DNA of 64,000 nt from an uncultured Legionella sp. (GTDB lineage Bacteria > Pseudomonadota > Gammaproteobacteria > Legionellales > Legionellaceae). How positions within the stretch are numbered: the first letter of the stretch is position 1; each line of letters opens with the position of its first letter. The position numbers and the translations under genes are program-made. This document shows positions 35,598-44,989 of this stretch, piece after piece. The stretch is taken from the NCBI GenBank assembly GCA_902168255.1, contig CABHON010000009.1, positions 50,252 through 114,251 of the forward strand, given 5' to 3'. The notes under the pieces are model-generated. The model worked only from the letters and a program-made list of their open reading frames with translations, had not been told where the DNA came from and made no database searches.

Positions 35598-37388
35598 TTT
35601 AGAAGAGCACTTTAATACATTGTATTGCCGAGTAAATAACTTTACTTGGCAATAGGATGGAATAGCTTGATTAGTCGAAATTATATAATAGGGTGTGGTT
35701 TTCAAAGGTTGAGGAGCCCAATCACGATATCCTCCTAAAATAGCCTTCCACGTTGCATCAGTAAATTGTAAAGAATCAGGATACTTTTTACCTATTTCAA
35801 CAAGAAGGGGTAACGTATTAATCCCGCCATTTATTGATACGATAATGCTTTTATTTTGAGCAAAGTGAGTTAACTCATCCATTTCTCTTTGCGTAAATAA
35901 TGAAGAATTTTGTACATTGGATCCTGCATAACGATTTATATCACCTAAAAGGCGAGGCAGGTGAAAAAGAATTACCGCAATAAAGCACACTAAAATACTA
36001 TATTTACTAAAAGTTTTTTTTGTGGAGCCTAATAAAACATCATCCACTAGACGAATACTGCCACATAAAAACCAAGCATAAAAAACTCCTACTAATTGTG
36101 GAATCCAATAAACATGTGTAACAAACAAGAGATTTAACAATATAAAGGGCGTGATAAGAAGTGAAACGCTACCAAGTTCTCTTTTACGCAAAGCAATAAC
36201 GATAAAGTATATGCTGATTAAATGATAAGTTACGACCAATCCAATGAGTATATTATTGGATAAATGAGTTCTAGACATCCCCAACTTCTCTAAATCAAAT
36301 AATGCAGGAAAGATAGCCTTCCATGTCCAGGCAACAGGATTGGGTATGTGGCGTAAACTTACTGGGGCAAATATTGAGCCAGTAGCAAGAATAATGATTA
36401 GGATTAAAAAAACCAATACAGCAAGATTTTCTTTGAAGAGTTTATTTTCAGAATAAATATAATTTAGCAGTAAGAATATGCCTCCGCCAGCTAATAGAAA
36501 ACCCGCAGTGGCCATAGCAAAGTGCATACTGGCAGCAGCGACAGCTAACAATGTCAACACAATCACTTGATATAAGGAAATGGGACGTTGTAATGTGAGG
36601 AATAACCCTAACACCAATAAAGTAGAGGGAAATCCCAAAATTTTTCCCAGATAGCCACTCTGTGCATATGAAAACCAATGAGTAGTTAATAATCCCAAAC
36701 TAAGAAGAATAAACCCCCATCGTGATCGTGCAAAAATAGCGGCTAATCCTAGATAAGAAAAAATGAGTACCAGCGCGCAAGTCATATCATAAGCAAACAT
36801 GCCTGAAACATTTTGTATAAGGGATATAATCGCTAAGGTAAAGAAACTACCAAATCGCGGATCGGTATAAAACATATAAGCAGGCCAGCTTTGATATATG
36901 GCATGGGGTATGGTCGGTGCCAGGTTGCGCGGAGGGGATTCAGAAACGAGATGATGATTAAGCCAATCCGCTACTTGAGCATAACCTAAGTGATCGGCTC
37001 CATCGCTGAATAAAAAGGCAGGTTCTCCCAGATGAATACTAGAAAAACTGTTAAGATAGGTTAGTACTCCAGCAAGGACAAATGTAAAAAAAATCAAGAT
37101 AAATGGAATAGTGGTTGAAAGCTTTCTTTGGTAATTTAACCATGCTGTGAAGAGACTTAGTACGATACAAATAGATAGTGATAGACTTGCTGATATAAAA
37201 ACAGAAAAGTTAAATATTGAGTAAAAACAGGCGACACCGCATACACTAAATAAAAGCCCTAACATCGGAGATAGAAATAAGGGATAAGAAACGGTTTGAA
37301 TAAAGGGAGTCACAGCGAACCAACCACAGCAACTAAATAGCCCTATAAAAAATAATACCCACAAAAACTCATGCAAAAAGATGAGCAT
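35574..37388 (-). CDS. Polytopic membrane protein, GT-C-like
   Basis: 604 residues, mostly hydrophobic, with about a dozen membrane segments and a short polar C-terminal domain (about 500-604). An acidic loop after the early helices (LFSDGADHLGYAQVADWLNHH) followed by TDPRFGSFFTLAIISLI resembles the placement of conserved loops in GT-C glycosyltransferases and in the other three large membrane proteins here, but similarity is weaker than between the 3069 and 41843 genes. It overlaps icmB tail-to-tail by 24 bp. Function unknown; an envelope glycan enzyme is inferred. Confidence 0.65.
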   Translation of the reverse strand: MLIFLHEFLWVLFFIGLFSCCGWFAVTPFIQTVSYPLFLSPMLGLLFSVCGVACFYSIFNFSVFISASLSLSICIVLSLFTAWLNYQRKLSTTIPFILIFFTFVLAGVLTYLNSFSSIHLGEPAFLFSDGADHLGYAQVADWLNHHLVSESPPRNLAPTIPHAIYQSWPAYMFYTDPRFGSFFTLAIISLIQNVSGMFAYDMTCALVLIFSYLGLAAIFARSRWGFILLSLGLLTTHWFSYAQSGYLGKILGFPSTLLVLGLFLTLQRPISLYQVIVLTLLAVAAASMHFAMATAGFLLAGGGIFLLLNYIYSENKLFKENLAVLVFLILIIILATGSIFAPVSLRHIPNPVAWTWKAIFPALFDLEKLGMSRTHLSNNILIGLVVTYHLISIYFIVIALRKRELGSVSLLITPFILLNLLFVTHVYWIPQLVGVFYAWFLCGSIRLVDDVLLGSTKKTFSKYSILVCFIAVILFHLPRLLGDINRYAGSNVQNSSLFTQREMDELTHFAQNKSIIVSINGGINTLPLLVEIGKKYPDSLQFTDATWKAILGGYRDWAPQPLKTTPYYIISTNQAIPSYCQVKLFTRQYNVLKCSSKLDLATSR

Positions 37389-37515
37389 CTTTTAATTCCT
37401 ATTAATTTAATAGGCATTATTGTAGTTTTAATGGTGCTCTTCGGCAACTCTTGAGCGGTGACTTGTTTTATGCAATACTTTGAAGTGTACATTACTTAAA
37501 TTAAGGGGATATTCC

Positions 37516-37938
37516 ATGTATAAAAGAGTTTTATTTGCAACAGATTTTGATGAAGTTGGTTTAAATGCAGCTAAAAAAGCGCGCAAAATTGCCGACGAAA
37601 ATAATGCAGAATTGCATTTAGTTCATGTGATTGAACCTATTCCTGCTTACGCTTATCCTGGATTTGCAGGATTTACGGAAATTGAATTACCTATCCGTGA
37701 AAGAGCAGAAGAAGAATTGAAAAAATTAGGTAAGAGTCTTAAAGTGAGCGATACTCATTTACATTTAGAATTGGGTTCTACAAAACATGAAGTACTGCGT
37801 ATTGCTAAAGAAGTTAAAGCTGATCTTATCGTAGCTGGAAGTCATGGCAAGCATGGATTAATGCTTTTATTAGGCTCTACCGCCAATGCTATTATGCATG
37901 GTGCTGAATGCGATGTGTTAATTGTTCGAGCGTCTTAA
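37516..37938 (+). CDS. Universal stress protein (UspA family)
   Basis: 140 residues from ATG 37516, which has AAGGGG; the upstream start at 37480 gives an unrelated N-terminal extension and is rejected. A single Usp domain (YKRVLFATDFDEVGLNAAKKA) has the ATP-binding signature GSHGKHGLMLLLGST near the C-terminus. Usp proteins act in stress survival and persistence; intracellular bacteria often carry several. It is convergent with prs. Confidence 0.93.
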   Translation: MYKRVLFATDFDEVGLNAAKKARKIADENNAELHLVHVIEPIPAYAYPGFAGFTEIELPIRERAEEELKKLGKSLKVSDTHLHLELGSTKHEVLRIAKEVKADLIVAGSHGKHGLMLLLGSTANAIMHGAECDVLIVRAS

Positions 37939-37944
37939 TTGGAG

Positions 37945-37998
37945 AGGTAGGTCTTGTACCTACCTGTAACCGTGGGCAGGTAGGTATAAGACCTGCCC
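37945..37998. repeat. Double palindrome between usp and prs
   Basis: Two hairpins: AGGTAGGT/ACCTACCT (37945-37952, 37958-37965) and GGGCAGGT/ACCTGCCC (37974-37981, 37991-37998). They lie between convergent genes, so they could terminate both transcripts. The sequence resembles the hairpin after gyrA and looks like a REP-type dispersed palindrome. Confidence 0.6.
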
Positions 37999-38009
37999 CT
38001 ATTACAGAT

Positions 38010-38963
38010 TTATATCTGTGCAAACATAGAGCTTACGGATTCTTCTTCATTAATTCGACGAATCGCTTGGGCTAACATTTCACTTAATGAGATTTGCTTA
38101 ATTTTGGCACAAGATTTAGCTTCGGCAGTTAACGGAACAGTATCGGTAACCACCACACCATCAATACATGACATACTAATATTAGAAATAGCTGGGCCTG
38201 ACAAAACAGGATGGGTTACATAAGCATATACACTGTTAGCACCATTCTCTTTTAGTTTTTCAGCCGCGTGACATAATGTTCCAGCTGTATCCACAATATC
38301 ATCAACTAAAATGCAATCGCGCCCTCTAGGATCGCCAATAATATGCATTACTTCAGCTCTATTTGGTCCAACACGTCTTTTGTCAATAATTGATAACTCG
38401 GCATCATTTAACATTTTAGCGGTAGCTCTTGCACGAATAACCCCACCCACATCCGGAGATACAACCATCGGGTGTTGAAAGTGGTGAGAGCGCATATCCT
38501 CAACCATCGAAGGGGAACCATATACGTTATCAACGGGCATATAGAAGAAACCTTGAATTTGATCGGCATGTAAATCGACGGTTAATAGTCTTGATACCCC
38601 TACGGAAGAAATCATATCTGCCACAATTTTAGCGGTAATAGGAACGCGAGCAGAACGAACCCGTCTATCTTGTCGTGCATAACCAAAATAAGGAATGACA
38701 GCGGTAATCCGACCGGCAGATGCCCGACGTAATGCGTCTGCCATAGCAAGAAGTTCCATCAAATTGTCATTCACTGGTGCACAAGTGGATTGTAAAATAA
38801 ACACATCATGCCCACGGACATTTTCTAAAATTTCCACCATGGTTTCACCATCGCTAAAGCGACCGATGGTAGCTTTTCCTAAAGGAATATTCAGATGGCT
38901 TGCTATTTTTTTTCCTAATTCAATATTAGCATTACCGGCAAAGAGCATCATTGAGGGTATCAT
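38010..38963 (-). CDS. prs: Ribose-phosphate pyrophosphokinase
   Basis: 317 residues. It makes PRPP from ribose-5-phosphate and ATP for nucleotide, His and Trp synthesis. Motifs: the FSDGET segment, [10 protein letters not shown] in the ATP-binding loop, and the PRPP loop [14 protein letters not shown]. The start at 38963 ([21 protein letters not shown]) matches the family. It stands alone on the minus strand, convergent with usp. Confidence 0.97.
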   Translation of the reverse strand: MIPSMMLFAGNANIELGKKIASHLNIPLGKATIGRFSDGETMVEILENVRGHDVFILQSTCAPVNDNLMELLAMADALRRASAGRITAVIPYFGYARQDRRVRSARVPITAKIVADMISSVGVSRLLTVDLHADQIQGFFYMPVDNVYGSPSMVEDMRSHHFQHPMVVSPDVGGVIRARATAKMLNDAELSIIDKRRVGPNRAEVMHIIGDPRGRDCILVDDIVDTAGTLCHAAEKLKENGANSVYAYVTHPVLSGPAISNISMSCIDGVVVTDTVPLTAEAKSCAKIKQISLSEMLAQAIRRINEEESVSSMFAQI

Positions 38964-39070
38964 TTATTTTCTCTATATTTAGCTGAAGTTTTGTATTATT
39001 TTCTAGGCAAAGAAGCCGTAATTGCTATGAAAGTATATCTAAATAAGCTACAAAATTGCAACTATACTCT

Positions 39071-39169
39071 GCATACTTGAGATTTTGGTTTTGGTGCGAG
39101 CTGCATCCACTGCAGTCATGAATTCTATATACACTCCCTCGCTTGCTTCGCTTGCACCTCACCGAAACC
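39071..39169 (-). repeat. Dispersed ~110-bp intergenic repeat, copy A
   Basis: Aligned to the complement of 49230-49340 by eye: shared segments include ACTT-AGATTTT, GGTTTTG-TGC, CTGCATC, ATATACACTCC, CTTGCTTCGCT and CACCGAA. It sits between prs and trxA. Confidence 0.65.
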
Positions 39170-39226
39170 GTAATTGCTGTGAGTAGAATTTGAGAAGAAT
39201 GTTTTTGAACAAAAGATGTAAAAAAC

Positions 39227-39255
39227 TTGCAAAAAGAGAGAATCTCGTGTGAAAT
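39227..39255 (+). promoter_or_regulatory. Candidate trxA promoter
   Basis: TTGCAA (39227-39232), 17 bp, then TGAAAT (39250-39255), giving a leader of about 30 nt with GAGGTGAG before the trxA ATG. Confidence 0.5.
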
Positions 39256-39291
39256 AAGCTTATGTTAAATTTTTATTGAGGTGAGAAAAAA

Positions 39292-39618
39292 ATGAGTGAA
39301 CAATTATCACATGTAACAGATGCCAATTTTGATACAGAAGTAATGCAATCCACATTGCCTGTTTTAGTAGACTTTTGGGCTGAATGGTGTGGTCCTTGCC
39401 GTGCATTAGGTCCTATTTTAGAAGAAGTGGCGCAAAGTCATGGCAGTAAGGTTAAAATTGTTAAAATTAATATTGATGAAAATCCTGAAACGCCGAGCCA
39501 ATATGGTGTAATGAGTATTCCTACATTGATTCTTTTTAAGAATGGAAATGTTGAGGCAACTAAAGTAGGATTATTATCAAAGTCTCAGTTAATTGCTTTT
39601 ATTGAAAGTAATGTCTAG
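39292..39618 (+). CDS. trxA: Thioredoxin
   Basis: 108 residues with the active site WAEWCGPC and the cis-Pro loop [11 protein letters not shown]. It is a general cytoplasmic disulfide reductant. The order trxA-rho is conserved in gammaproteobacteria. An AGGTGAG Shine-Dalgarno precedes the ATG. A terminator-like hairpin lies before rho. Confidence 0.97.
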   Translation: MSEQLSHVTDANFDTEVMQSTLPVLVDFWAEWCGPCRALGPILEEVAQSHGSKVKIVKINIDENPETPSQYGVMSIPTLILFKNGNVEATKVGLLSKSQLIAFIESNV

Positions 39619-39700
39619 GCATACTATATTCTAACAATAAAATTCTTGGGTGGTGCTGGACAACAAAAAAAAGATGTGCTAGCATCGCCACTCGTTCTTT

Positions 39701-39733
39701 ATGGTTGTTGTCTTCAACCATTGCGTTTTTTTT
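39701..39733 (+). terminator. Terminator or attenuator upstream of rho
   Basis: ATGGTTG (39701-39707) pairs with CAACCAT (39715-39721) around TTGTCTT, followed after 4 nt by a run of eight to nine T. It could end trxA transcripts or attenuate rho, which is autoregulated in other bacteria. Confidence 0.6.
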
Positions 39734-39844
39734 AATTCTCCAAAAATTAAATTTCATTTTAACACTGTTAGTATAAGCAGAAATTTAAATACAAAGAATA
39801 ATATCTATGATTTTGTCGAACATAATTTGAGAGTAATATGTAAT

Positions 39845-41107
39845 ATGAATTTAACCGAACTAAAAACCCTTTCCATTTCCAAACTCGTGGAGCTAGCTCA
39901 AGTAGTAGGCATTGAGGATACAGCGCGGATGCGCAAACAGGATATGATCTTTTCTATTTTAAAAGCACATGCGCGAAAGGGAGAAGATATTCATGGGTAT
40001 GGTGTATTGGAAGTATTGCCAGATGGTTTTGGTTTCTTGCGGACAGCGGAAGGTTCTTATCTTGCCGGTCCAGATGATATTTATGTTTCGCCTAATCAAG
40101 TTCGTCGTTTTGGTTTGAGAACAGGGGATACTATTTCTGGAAAAATTCGACCTCCAAAAGAAGGCGAGCGTTACTTTGCTTTATTAAAAGCCGATCAAAT
40201 TAACTTTGACACACCTGAAAGCACTAAATCGAAGATTCTTTTTGAAAACTTAACACCATTGTTTGCCGAAGAGCGTTTGCGCATGGAACAAGGTAATGGT
40301 AGTAAAGAAGATTTAACGGCACGGGTAATTGACTTAATTGCCCCTTTTGGAAAAGGACAGCGTGGATTAATTGTTGCACCTCCAAAAGCGGGTAAAACAT
40401 TAATGTTACAAAACATTGCACATTCTATAGAGAAAAATTTCCCTGAATGTTACCTGATTGTTTTATTGATTGATGAACGTCCTGAAGAAGTCACCGATAT
40501 GGAACGTTCAGTAAAAGGGGAAGTTGTAGCAAGTACCTTTGATGAACCAGCAGTACGTCATGTTCAAGTCGCTGAAATGGTTATTGAAAAAGCGAAACGT
40601 TTAGTAGAACACAAACGTGATGTGGTTATTTTATTAGATTCTATTACACGTTTGGCTCGTGCTTATAATACAGTGGTTCCTTCCTCTGGCAAAGTATTAA
40701 CAGGAGGGGTTGATGCACATGCTTTACAACGACCTAAGCGTTTCTTTGGTGCTGCTCGAAATATTGAAGAAGGGGGCAGCTTAACTATTATTGCAACGGC
40801 TATGATAGATACAGGCTCCAAGATGGATGAAGTTATTTACGAAGAATTTAAAGGCACAGGAAATATGGAAATTCATTTAAGCCGTCCTATTGCCGAAAAA
40901 CGCGTATATCCAGCAATTAATATTAATCGTTCTGGTACACGTCGAGAAGAGTTGCTTTGTACACCAGATGAACTTCAAAAAGTATGGATTTTACGTAAAT
41001 TATTGCATTCAATGGATGAATTGGCTGCAATTGAATTTTTATTAGAGCGTTTGAAAGATCATAAGACAAATCAAGAATTCTTTGAAGCAATGAAACGACA
41101 GGAGTAA
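39845..41107 (+). CDS. rho: Transcription termination factor Rho
   Basis: 420 residues from ATG 39845 ([19 protein letters not shown]), matching the normal Rho start; an in-frame ATG at 39701 lies in the upstream hairpin and is rejected. The RNA-binding domain includes [16 protein letters not shown]. Walker A is [11 protein letters not shown], Walker B is [17 protein letters not shown], and the R-loop region is [14 protein letters not shown]. Rho is a hexameric RNA helicase that ends transcription. Confidence 0.97.
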   Translation: MNLTELKTLSISKLVELAQVVGIEDTARMRKQDMIFSILKAHARKGEDIHGYGVLEVLPDGFGFLRTAEGSYLAGPDDIYVSPNQVRRFGLRTGDTISGKIRPPKEGERYFALLKADQINFDTPESTKSKILFENLTPLFAEERLRMEQGNGSKEDLTARVIDLIAPFGKGQRGLIVAPPKAGKTLMLQNIAHSIEKNFPECYLIVLLIDERPEEVTDMERSVKGEVVASTFDEPAVRHVQVAEMVIEKAKRLVEHKRDVVILLDSITRLARAYNTVVPSSGKVLTGGVDAHALQRPKRFFGAARNIEEGGSLTIIATAMIDTGSKMDEVIYEEFKGTGNMEIHLSRPIAEKRVYPAININRSGTRREELLCTPDELQKVWILRKLLHSMDELAAIEFLLERLKDHKTNQEFFEAMKRQE

Positions 41108-41112
41108 CGGAA

Positions 41113-41865
41113 ATGAGACGCTTGTTAAGCGGTAAAATCCGGCAAAATATAGCTGTTCCTGTTGCCCAAGTGAAACCTTTAACAGCTTCAGTATTGCAAG
41201 TTTTTTTAGAGCTTCCTGGCCCAATTCATTATGAAGCGGGTCAGTATTTGGAAATTGTTATGGCGGATGGACGCCAGTTAGCTTTTTCTATTGCGAATGC
41301 ACCTTTAGGCAGTCGCCAATTAGAATTACATATTCGCCATGTCCCAGACAGTGAAGTTAACGTACAGTTAATTTCAGAAATTCAGGCACAGGGCGCTTTA
41401 CAAATTGTCGTCCCTTTTGGTGAGTGCACTCATTTATCTTTAAATCCCCAGATGCCGGTTATCTTTATGGCAAGGGGGAGTGGTTTTGCCCCCATTAAAG
41501 CCATTATTGAGCAATTACTAACTGAAGGTAGTACGTTGCCTATGCATCTTTATTGGGGTGCAAGAAATCTGGGTGATCATTATTTGGATGAGCTTCCAAA
41601 ACGTTGGGCTGAACATGTGGAAACATTCAGTTATACACCTGTATTATGTCCCGAAGTGCCCGGTGAAGAGCTTTCCTCTAAATGGTCTGGGCGTACGGGA
41701 GATTTGATTGATATTATTGCGATGGATCATTATCCCGATTTAGAACATTATCAAGTATTGGCTGCAGGACCTTTTGACCTTATTTTTCAAGCGCGTGATG
41801 TTTTTCAGCGGCAAGGGTTAAAGCCTGAGAATATGTATTCAGATGCTTTCGCATTTCAATCATAA
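41113..41865 (+). CDS. fre: NAD(P)H-flavin reductase (Fre-like)
   Basis: 250 residues. An FAD/flavin-binding beta-barrel (HYEAGQYLEIVMADGRQLAFSIANAP) is followed by a NAD(P)-binding domain (PVIFMARGSGFAPIKAIIEQL, then LYWGARNLGDHYLDEL). There is no ferredoxin domain, as in Fre. It reduces free flavins and in E. coli also supports ubiquinone and iron metabolism. It follows rho by 5 bp; in many gammaproteobacteria ubiD and fre follow rho, and ubiD is absent here. The exact electron acceptor is inferred. Confidence 0.85.
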   Translation: MRRLLSGKIRQNIAVPVAQVKPLTASVLQVFLELPGPIHYEAGQYLEIVMADGRQLAFSIANAPLGSRQLELHIRHVPDSEVNVQLISEIQAQGALQIVVPFGECTHLSLNPQMPVIFMARGSGFAPIKAIIEQLLTEGSTLPMHLYWGARNLGDHYLDELPKRWAEHVETFSYTPVLCPEVPGEELSSKWSGRTGDLIDIIAMDHYPDLEHYQVLAAGPFDLIFQARDVFQRQGLKPENMYSDAFAFQS

Positions 41866-43636
41866 TAGTTTAATTGCTCTATATGGCCTTATAGTTAGTC
41901 TTATAAGTTTCTTATTTTTTTACCTTATAGGCCTAGCAAGCTTACCTCAAAAACTTTCTGTTGATATAACCTCCCCACGCGAGTTGTCCCAAAAAATTAA
42001 TGGCTGTGAGTATAAAACAGCCGCTTTACCTTTTTTTCCTGCTTTTGTCGGTGCTGCACTTTTTAGTGTAACGTGTTGGTTTGGCATTCAATGGCATTTT
42101 TCTCTTTACACAATTTTTCACTATATTTTCTATTTAAGTGCGATTTTATGTGTTATTCGTCTTAAATACCTTGTAAAAATTTTATCTCAACGATTATTTA
42201 TATATCCTGCTCTCTTTTGGATAAGTGCTTATATATTGCTTTATGCGTTAGTGTATATATTTATACCCTTACCTAATATAAAAAAATATCTACCGCTTAC
42301 ATGGAGTTACAATGTCGATATTTTTAATTATATCAATGTGACGCAACATTTTATTTCCCCTGCTGCAGATGCGCATTATCTTATACCCTATTATTATCAG
42401 ACTCCTGCTGTATTTTATTTTTATGCATGGATGAGTTTGTTTTTTCATCACAACGCAATGAGTGCGGCGATGCCTGTGTTATATAGCACCGTTGCAGCAA
42501 TTGGTTTGATGATAATATTTTATTGTTATCGTATATTTAATTGTCCACGAAAAATTGCATTAAGCATAGCGGCTGTCATTCTCTGTGGTTCATTTTATCG
42601 TTATGTGATCAGTGCCTATTTTCTTTCCTCTTTAATGGGAACAATCGTATGGTTGGCCTTTCTTGCAGAGATTTTGCAATGGCAATACACTTCTTCCCCG
42701 ATTAAGTATGGATGGTACTATGCGTTTATCCTTATTATTTATCAGGGGTTACTCTTACTGCTTTATCCAGTATTATTCACATTTAACTTCATCATTTTTG
42801 GCATAGTAATAGGATTAATGCTGCTTTTATCCATAAAGCCTTTTTTTTGGCGCTGTTTAATGAAACGAATGTTATTTTTTTTTGGGTGTTTCGTAACAGC
42901 GCTTCTGTTTCTCCTGCTTCTTTTTCCTGGATACATCCAAGACTCTTTTTATAATTTATTTGAGTTCGCACACCGCACTGGTGTGCTTGGACTTTCCTTG
43001 CTATCACCAGCGGCTATACTAGGATTTCCCAGTTACTTTGAAGAAATACTCCCCACATATATTCCCTTAACCTTTGCTTTTATTCTGTGTTTATCTGGAC
43101 TCCTGTATGCCTTGCATTTGTCTAAATTAAAATTTAAACCAGAGGCTTATGTATTACTGTACTTAGTCATCGGTGCTTTTGCTGTATACTTTTTCTACTA
43201 TTACCTTGAAGGTGCTTCTCGATATCAGCCATGGAAGTTTGCTTCCTATTTTATTTTACCTTTAAGCGGTGTTTTTTGGGCATTAGCTTTTCGTTTAAGC
43301 CCTTCAGAAAAGCCATTTTTAGCTATAATAATATTTTTTATAGTTGCTAATTTCTTATGGATGCCTATTAAACATCAGCCCCATTTGCCAAAGAACTATG
43401 AAAAATTGGCGTTATTAAATGCAGTACCTGAAAAAGCGTTGTATATAAAAATGTCTACGCCAGAAGCAACTTTTTTATCGGTGTTTTTTATACGAGATAA
43501 ACATTTACACCTGTTAAGCTCATCCTTTTATTATTATCCTCGGATGTCGATAAAAGAGGTGCCCCAAAAATCTCCTATTTTTATAGAAACTACTTCTATT
43601 GATTCTGCGGTAAAAATATTTATTACTGAGCATTAA
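41843..43636 (+). CDS. Polytopic membrane protein, paralogue of the one at 3069-5414
   Basis: 597 residues with about a dozen membrane segments. Blocks match the 3069-5414 protein closely: YYQTPAVFYFYAWMS, NAMSAAMPVLYS, AAVILCGSFYRYVIS, YFLSSLMGTIVWLA, ASRYQPWKFASYFILPLSGVFWA. It has a shorter C-terminal domain than its paralogue. The ATG at 41843 lies inside fre, overlapping by 23 bp, so it is probably translated from the same mRNA. GT-C-like topology suggests a lipid-linked sugar transferase or similar; no motif proves it. Confidence 0.75.
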   Translation: MLSHFNHNSLIALYGLIVSLISFLFFYLIGLASLPQKLSVDITSPRELSQKINGCEYKTAALPFFPAFVGAALFSVTCWFGIQWHFSLYTIFHYIFYLSAILCVIRLKYLVKILSQRLFIYPALFWISAYILLYALVYIFIPLPNIKKYLPLTWSYNVDIFNYINVTQHFISPAADAHYLIPYYYQTPAVFYFYAWMSLFFHHNAMSAAMPVLYSTVAAIGLMIIFYCYRIFNCPRKIALSIAAVILCGSFYRYVISAYFLSSLMGTIVWLAFLAEILQWQYTSSPIKYGWYYAFILIIYQGLLLLLYPVLFTFNFIIFGIVIGLMLLLSIKPFFWRCLMKRMLFFFGCFVTALLFLLLLFPGYIQDSFYNLFEFAHRTGVLGLSLLSPAAILGFPSYFEEILPTYIPLTFAFILCLSGLLYALHLSKLKFKPEAYVLLYLVIGAFAVYFFYYYLEGASRYQPWKFASYFILPLSGVFWALAFRLSPSEKPFLAIIIFFIVANFLWMPIKHQPHLPKNYEKLALLNAVPEKALYIKMSTPEATFLSVFFIRDKHLHLLSSSFYYYPRMSIKEVPQKSPIFIETTSIDSAVKIFITEH

Positions 43637-43657
43637 GTTTTACCTGAATGTATAGAA

Positions 43658-44068
43658 TCAGGAAGGCGAGTGAGGAAAGTACTCCACATGAAAATCACCT
43701 GTTCTGCTAAAATAGACCACGCGTTTTCCTAAAAAAGATACCAAATACCCAATACAACCTGCAGCCATGGCTTTTTCACAGAAACCTTGGTAGGTGTAAC
43801 CGGCGACTTTCATTTGTGCTTCTTTAATGGCTTTTTGGATATCTTCTTTTGAAAATTGTTCAGGAATCTGTGTGCTTTTTTGGAATGTTTCAAGAAGCAT
43901 ATTCTCGCCTGAAGGTAGGTAATAAGTAGTTGTTCCTCTACAGAAATCAACCATATAGCGCTCAAAACCTGCTTTCATTAATTGTTGGACTATTTCTGGA
44001 AAATCCATGCTATTTTCTTCTGCACCTTGTTTACAGCGTTGGGCTACTTGTTTTTGTTCGTCGTTCAT
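43658..44068 (-). CDS. DUF1398 family protein
   Basis: 136 residues. The sequence (FPEIVQQLMKAGFERYMVDFCRGTTTYYLPSG, then FSKEDIQKAIKEAQ and YTYQGFCEKAMAAGCIGYLVSFLGKRVVYFSRTGDFHVEYFP) has the pattern of DUF1398 proteins, which are small cytoplasmic proteins of unknown role. There is no signal peptide. It is convergent with the membrane-protein gene at 41843 (21 bp apart). Confidence 0.8.
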   Translation of the reverse strand: MNDEQKQVAQRCKQGAEENSMDFPEIVQQLMKAGFERYMVDFCRGTTTYYLPSGENMLLETFQKSTQIPEQFSKEDIQKAIKEAQMKVAGYTYQGFCEKAMAAGCIGYLVSFLGKRVVYFSRTGDFHVEYFPHSPS

Positions 44069-44156
44069 GGTTTTCCTCGATCTTTATTAAAAGCGAGTAT
44101 GTTAACGTAAATCATGATGTAATGACTATACTAATCTAAATTAATGAAATGGATAA

Positions 44157-44855
44157 CTATTTTTGAGGAATTCCTTTGCCAATATAGAAGGAACCAACAC
44201 CTATTAAAGCGATAGCAATGACTAAAAACATGATATCACCGTATCTTATTATATCTGGAGGGGAACGTTGAAGAACATGATGTACTGCTAAAAGCGTATG
44301 ATCAATTATCCCTTCTATAAAATTGAATATGCCTGCCCCTGTCAAAATTAAGCCTACTAGAAAGGTGGTGGATTTGTAAAAATGGCAATAGTTCACACTT
44401 ATCCAAAATAATGAAAAACTAGCTAATATAAGCAAAAGAGTGAAGAAGTGAAACACGCCATCCCAAAACATATTAACTTCAACATTTACCAGTGAATCCA
44501 AAGGGACTTTATTAGATAACATCCCATGAAACTGAAGGATTTGATGAAATAAAATACCATCAATAAAACCGATTATGCTACCTCCCAATAACAGGCTGGC
44601 AATGAGAAATTTTTTAGAAATATGATGTTTTTTGTGATCAATTTTATCGGCTAAAAAGTGACTTAAACATATCACTGACCCTATAAAAAGGAGAAAAATA
44701 ATAAAGATGCTACTGAGCATTAACCAAAAATGGTTGTCTAAAATTCCTTTTCGCACAGCGGTACCAATGTCTGTATCACATAATGGACATGCGTAGGCAT
44801 TGAGAAAAATAAGGTAAAATCCAAAATAAAGAAGCAATTTTTTTATGGTTTTCAT
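44157..44855 (-). CDS. DUF2243 family membrane protein
   Basis: 232 residues with an N-terminal signal or membrane segment and a Cys pair (YACPLCDTDIGTAV), then several membrane helices. LLLGGSIIGFIDGILFHQILQFHGM and GAGIFNFIEGIIDHTLLAVHHV are the two halves of the DUF2243 fold, each with conserved His. The His residues could bind metal; the function is unknown. It is transcribed alone, divergently from umuD. Confidence 0.8.
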   Translation of the reverse strand: MKTIKKLLLYFGFYLIFLNAYACPLCDTDIGTAVRKGILDNHFWLMLSSIFIIFLLFIGSVICLSHFLADKIDHKKHHISKKFLIASLLLGGSIIGFIDGILFHQILQFHGMLSNKVPLDSLVNVEVNMFWDGVFHFFTLLLILASFSLFWISVNYCHFYKSTTFLVGLILTGAGIFNFIEGIIDHTLLAVHHVLQRSPPDIIRYGDIMFLVIAIALIGVGSFYIGKGIPQK

Positions 44856-44953
44856 TTTGCAGATTTTTTTGTGAACTTCTAGGAAAGTAGCATATAAAGA
44901 TTAAAAATCAATGCGAAATATTTTATTTCTTGTTTTTTCTTTTCGAGTATTAT

Positions 44954-44975
44954 ATGATTATTGTACAGTAATCAT
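44954..44975. promoter_or_regulatory. 22-bp palindromic operator upstream of umuD
   Basis: ATGATTA and TAATCAT flank a TTGTACAG centre, giving a 22-bp inverted repeat with one mismatched pair, ending 15 bp before the umuD ATG and overlapping the leader. The canonical gammaproteobacterial LexA box (CTGT-N8-ACAG) is absent. It may bind the UmuD-like repressor itself or another regulator. Confidence 0.65.
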
Positions 44976-44989
44976 AGGAGGGAATTATT

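Larger units (their letters stand above)
38964..39291. other. Intergenic region holding a dispersed repeat and the trxA promoter
   Basis: 328 bp between the divergent genes prs and trxA. About 100 bp (39071-39169) belong to the same repeat family as 49230-49340. The rest is AT-rich promoter and leader sequence. No open frame is supported. Confidence 0.6.

Noticed and set aside
39701..39844. 48-residue N-terminal extension of rho
   Set aside because: The ATG lies in a hairpin with a T-run, and Rho proteins begin at MNLTELK, here 39845.
44930..44989. Canonical LexA (SOS) box before umuD
   Set aside because: No CTGT-N8-ACAG is present; only a different palindrome with a TGTACA-like centre.
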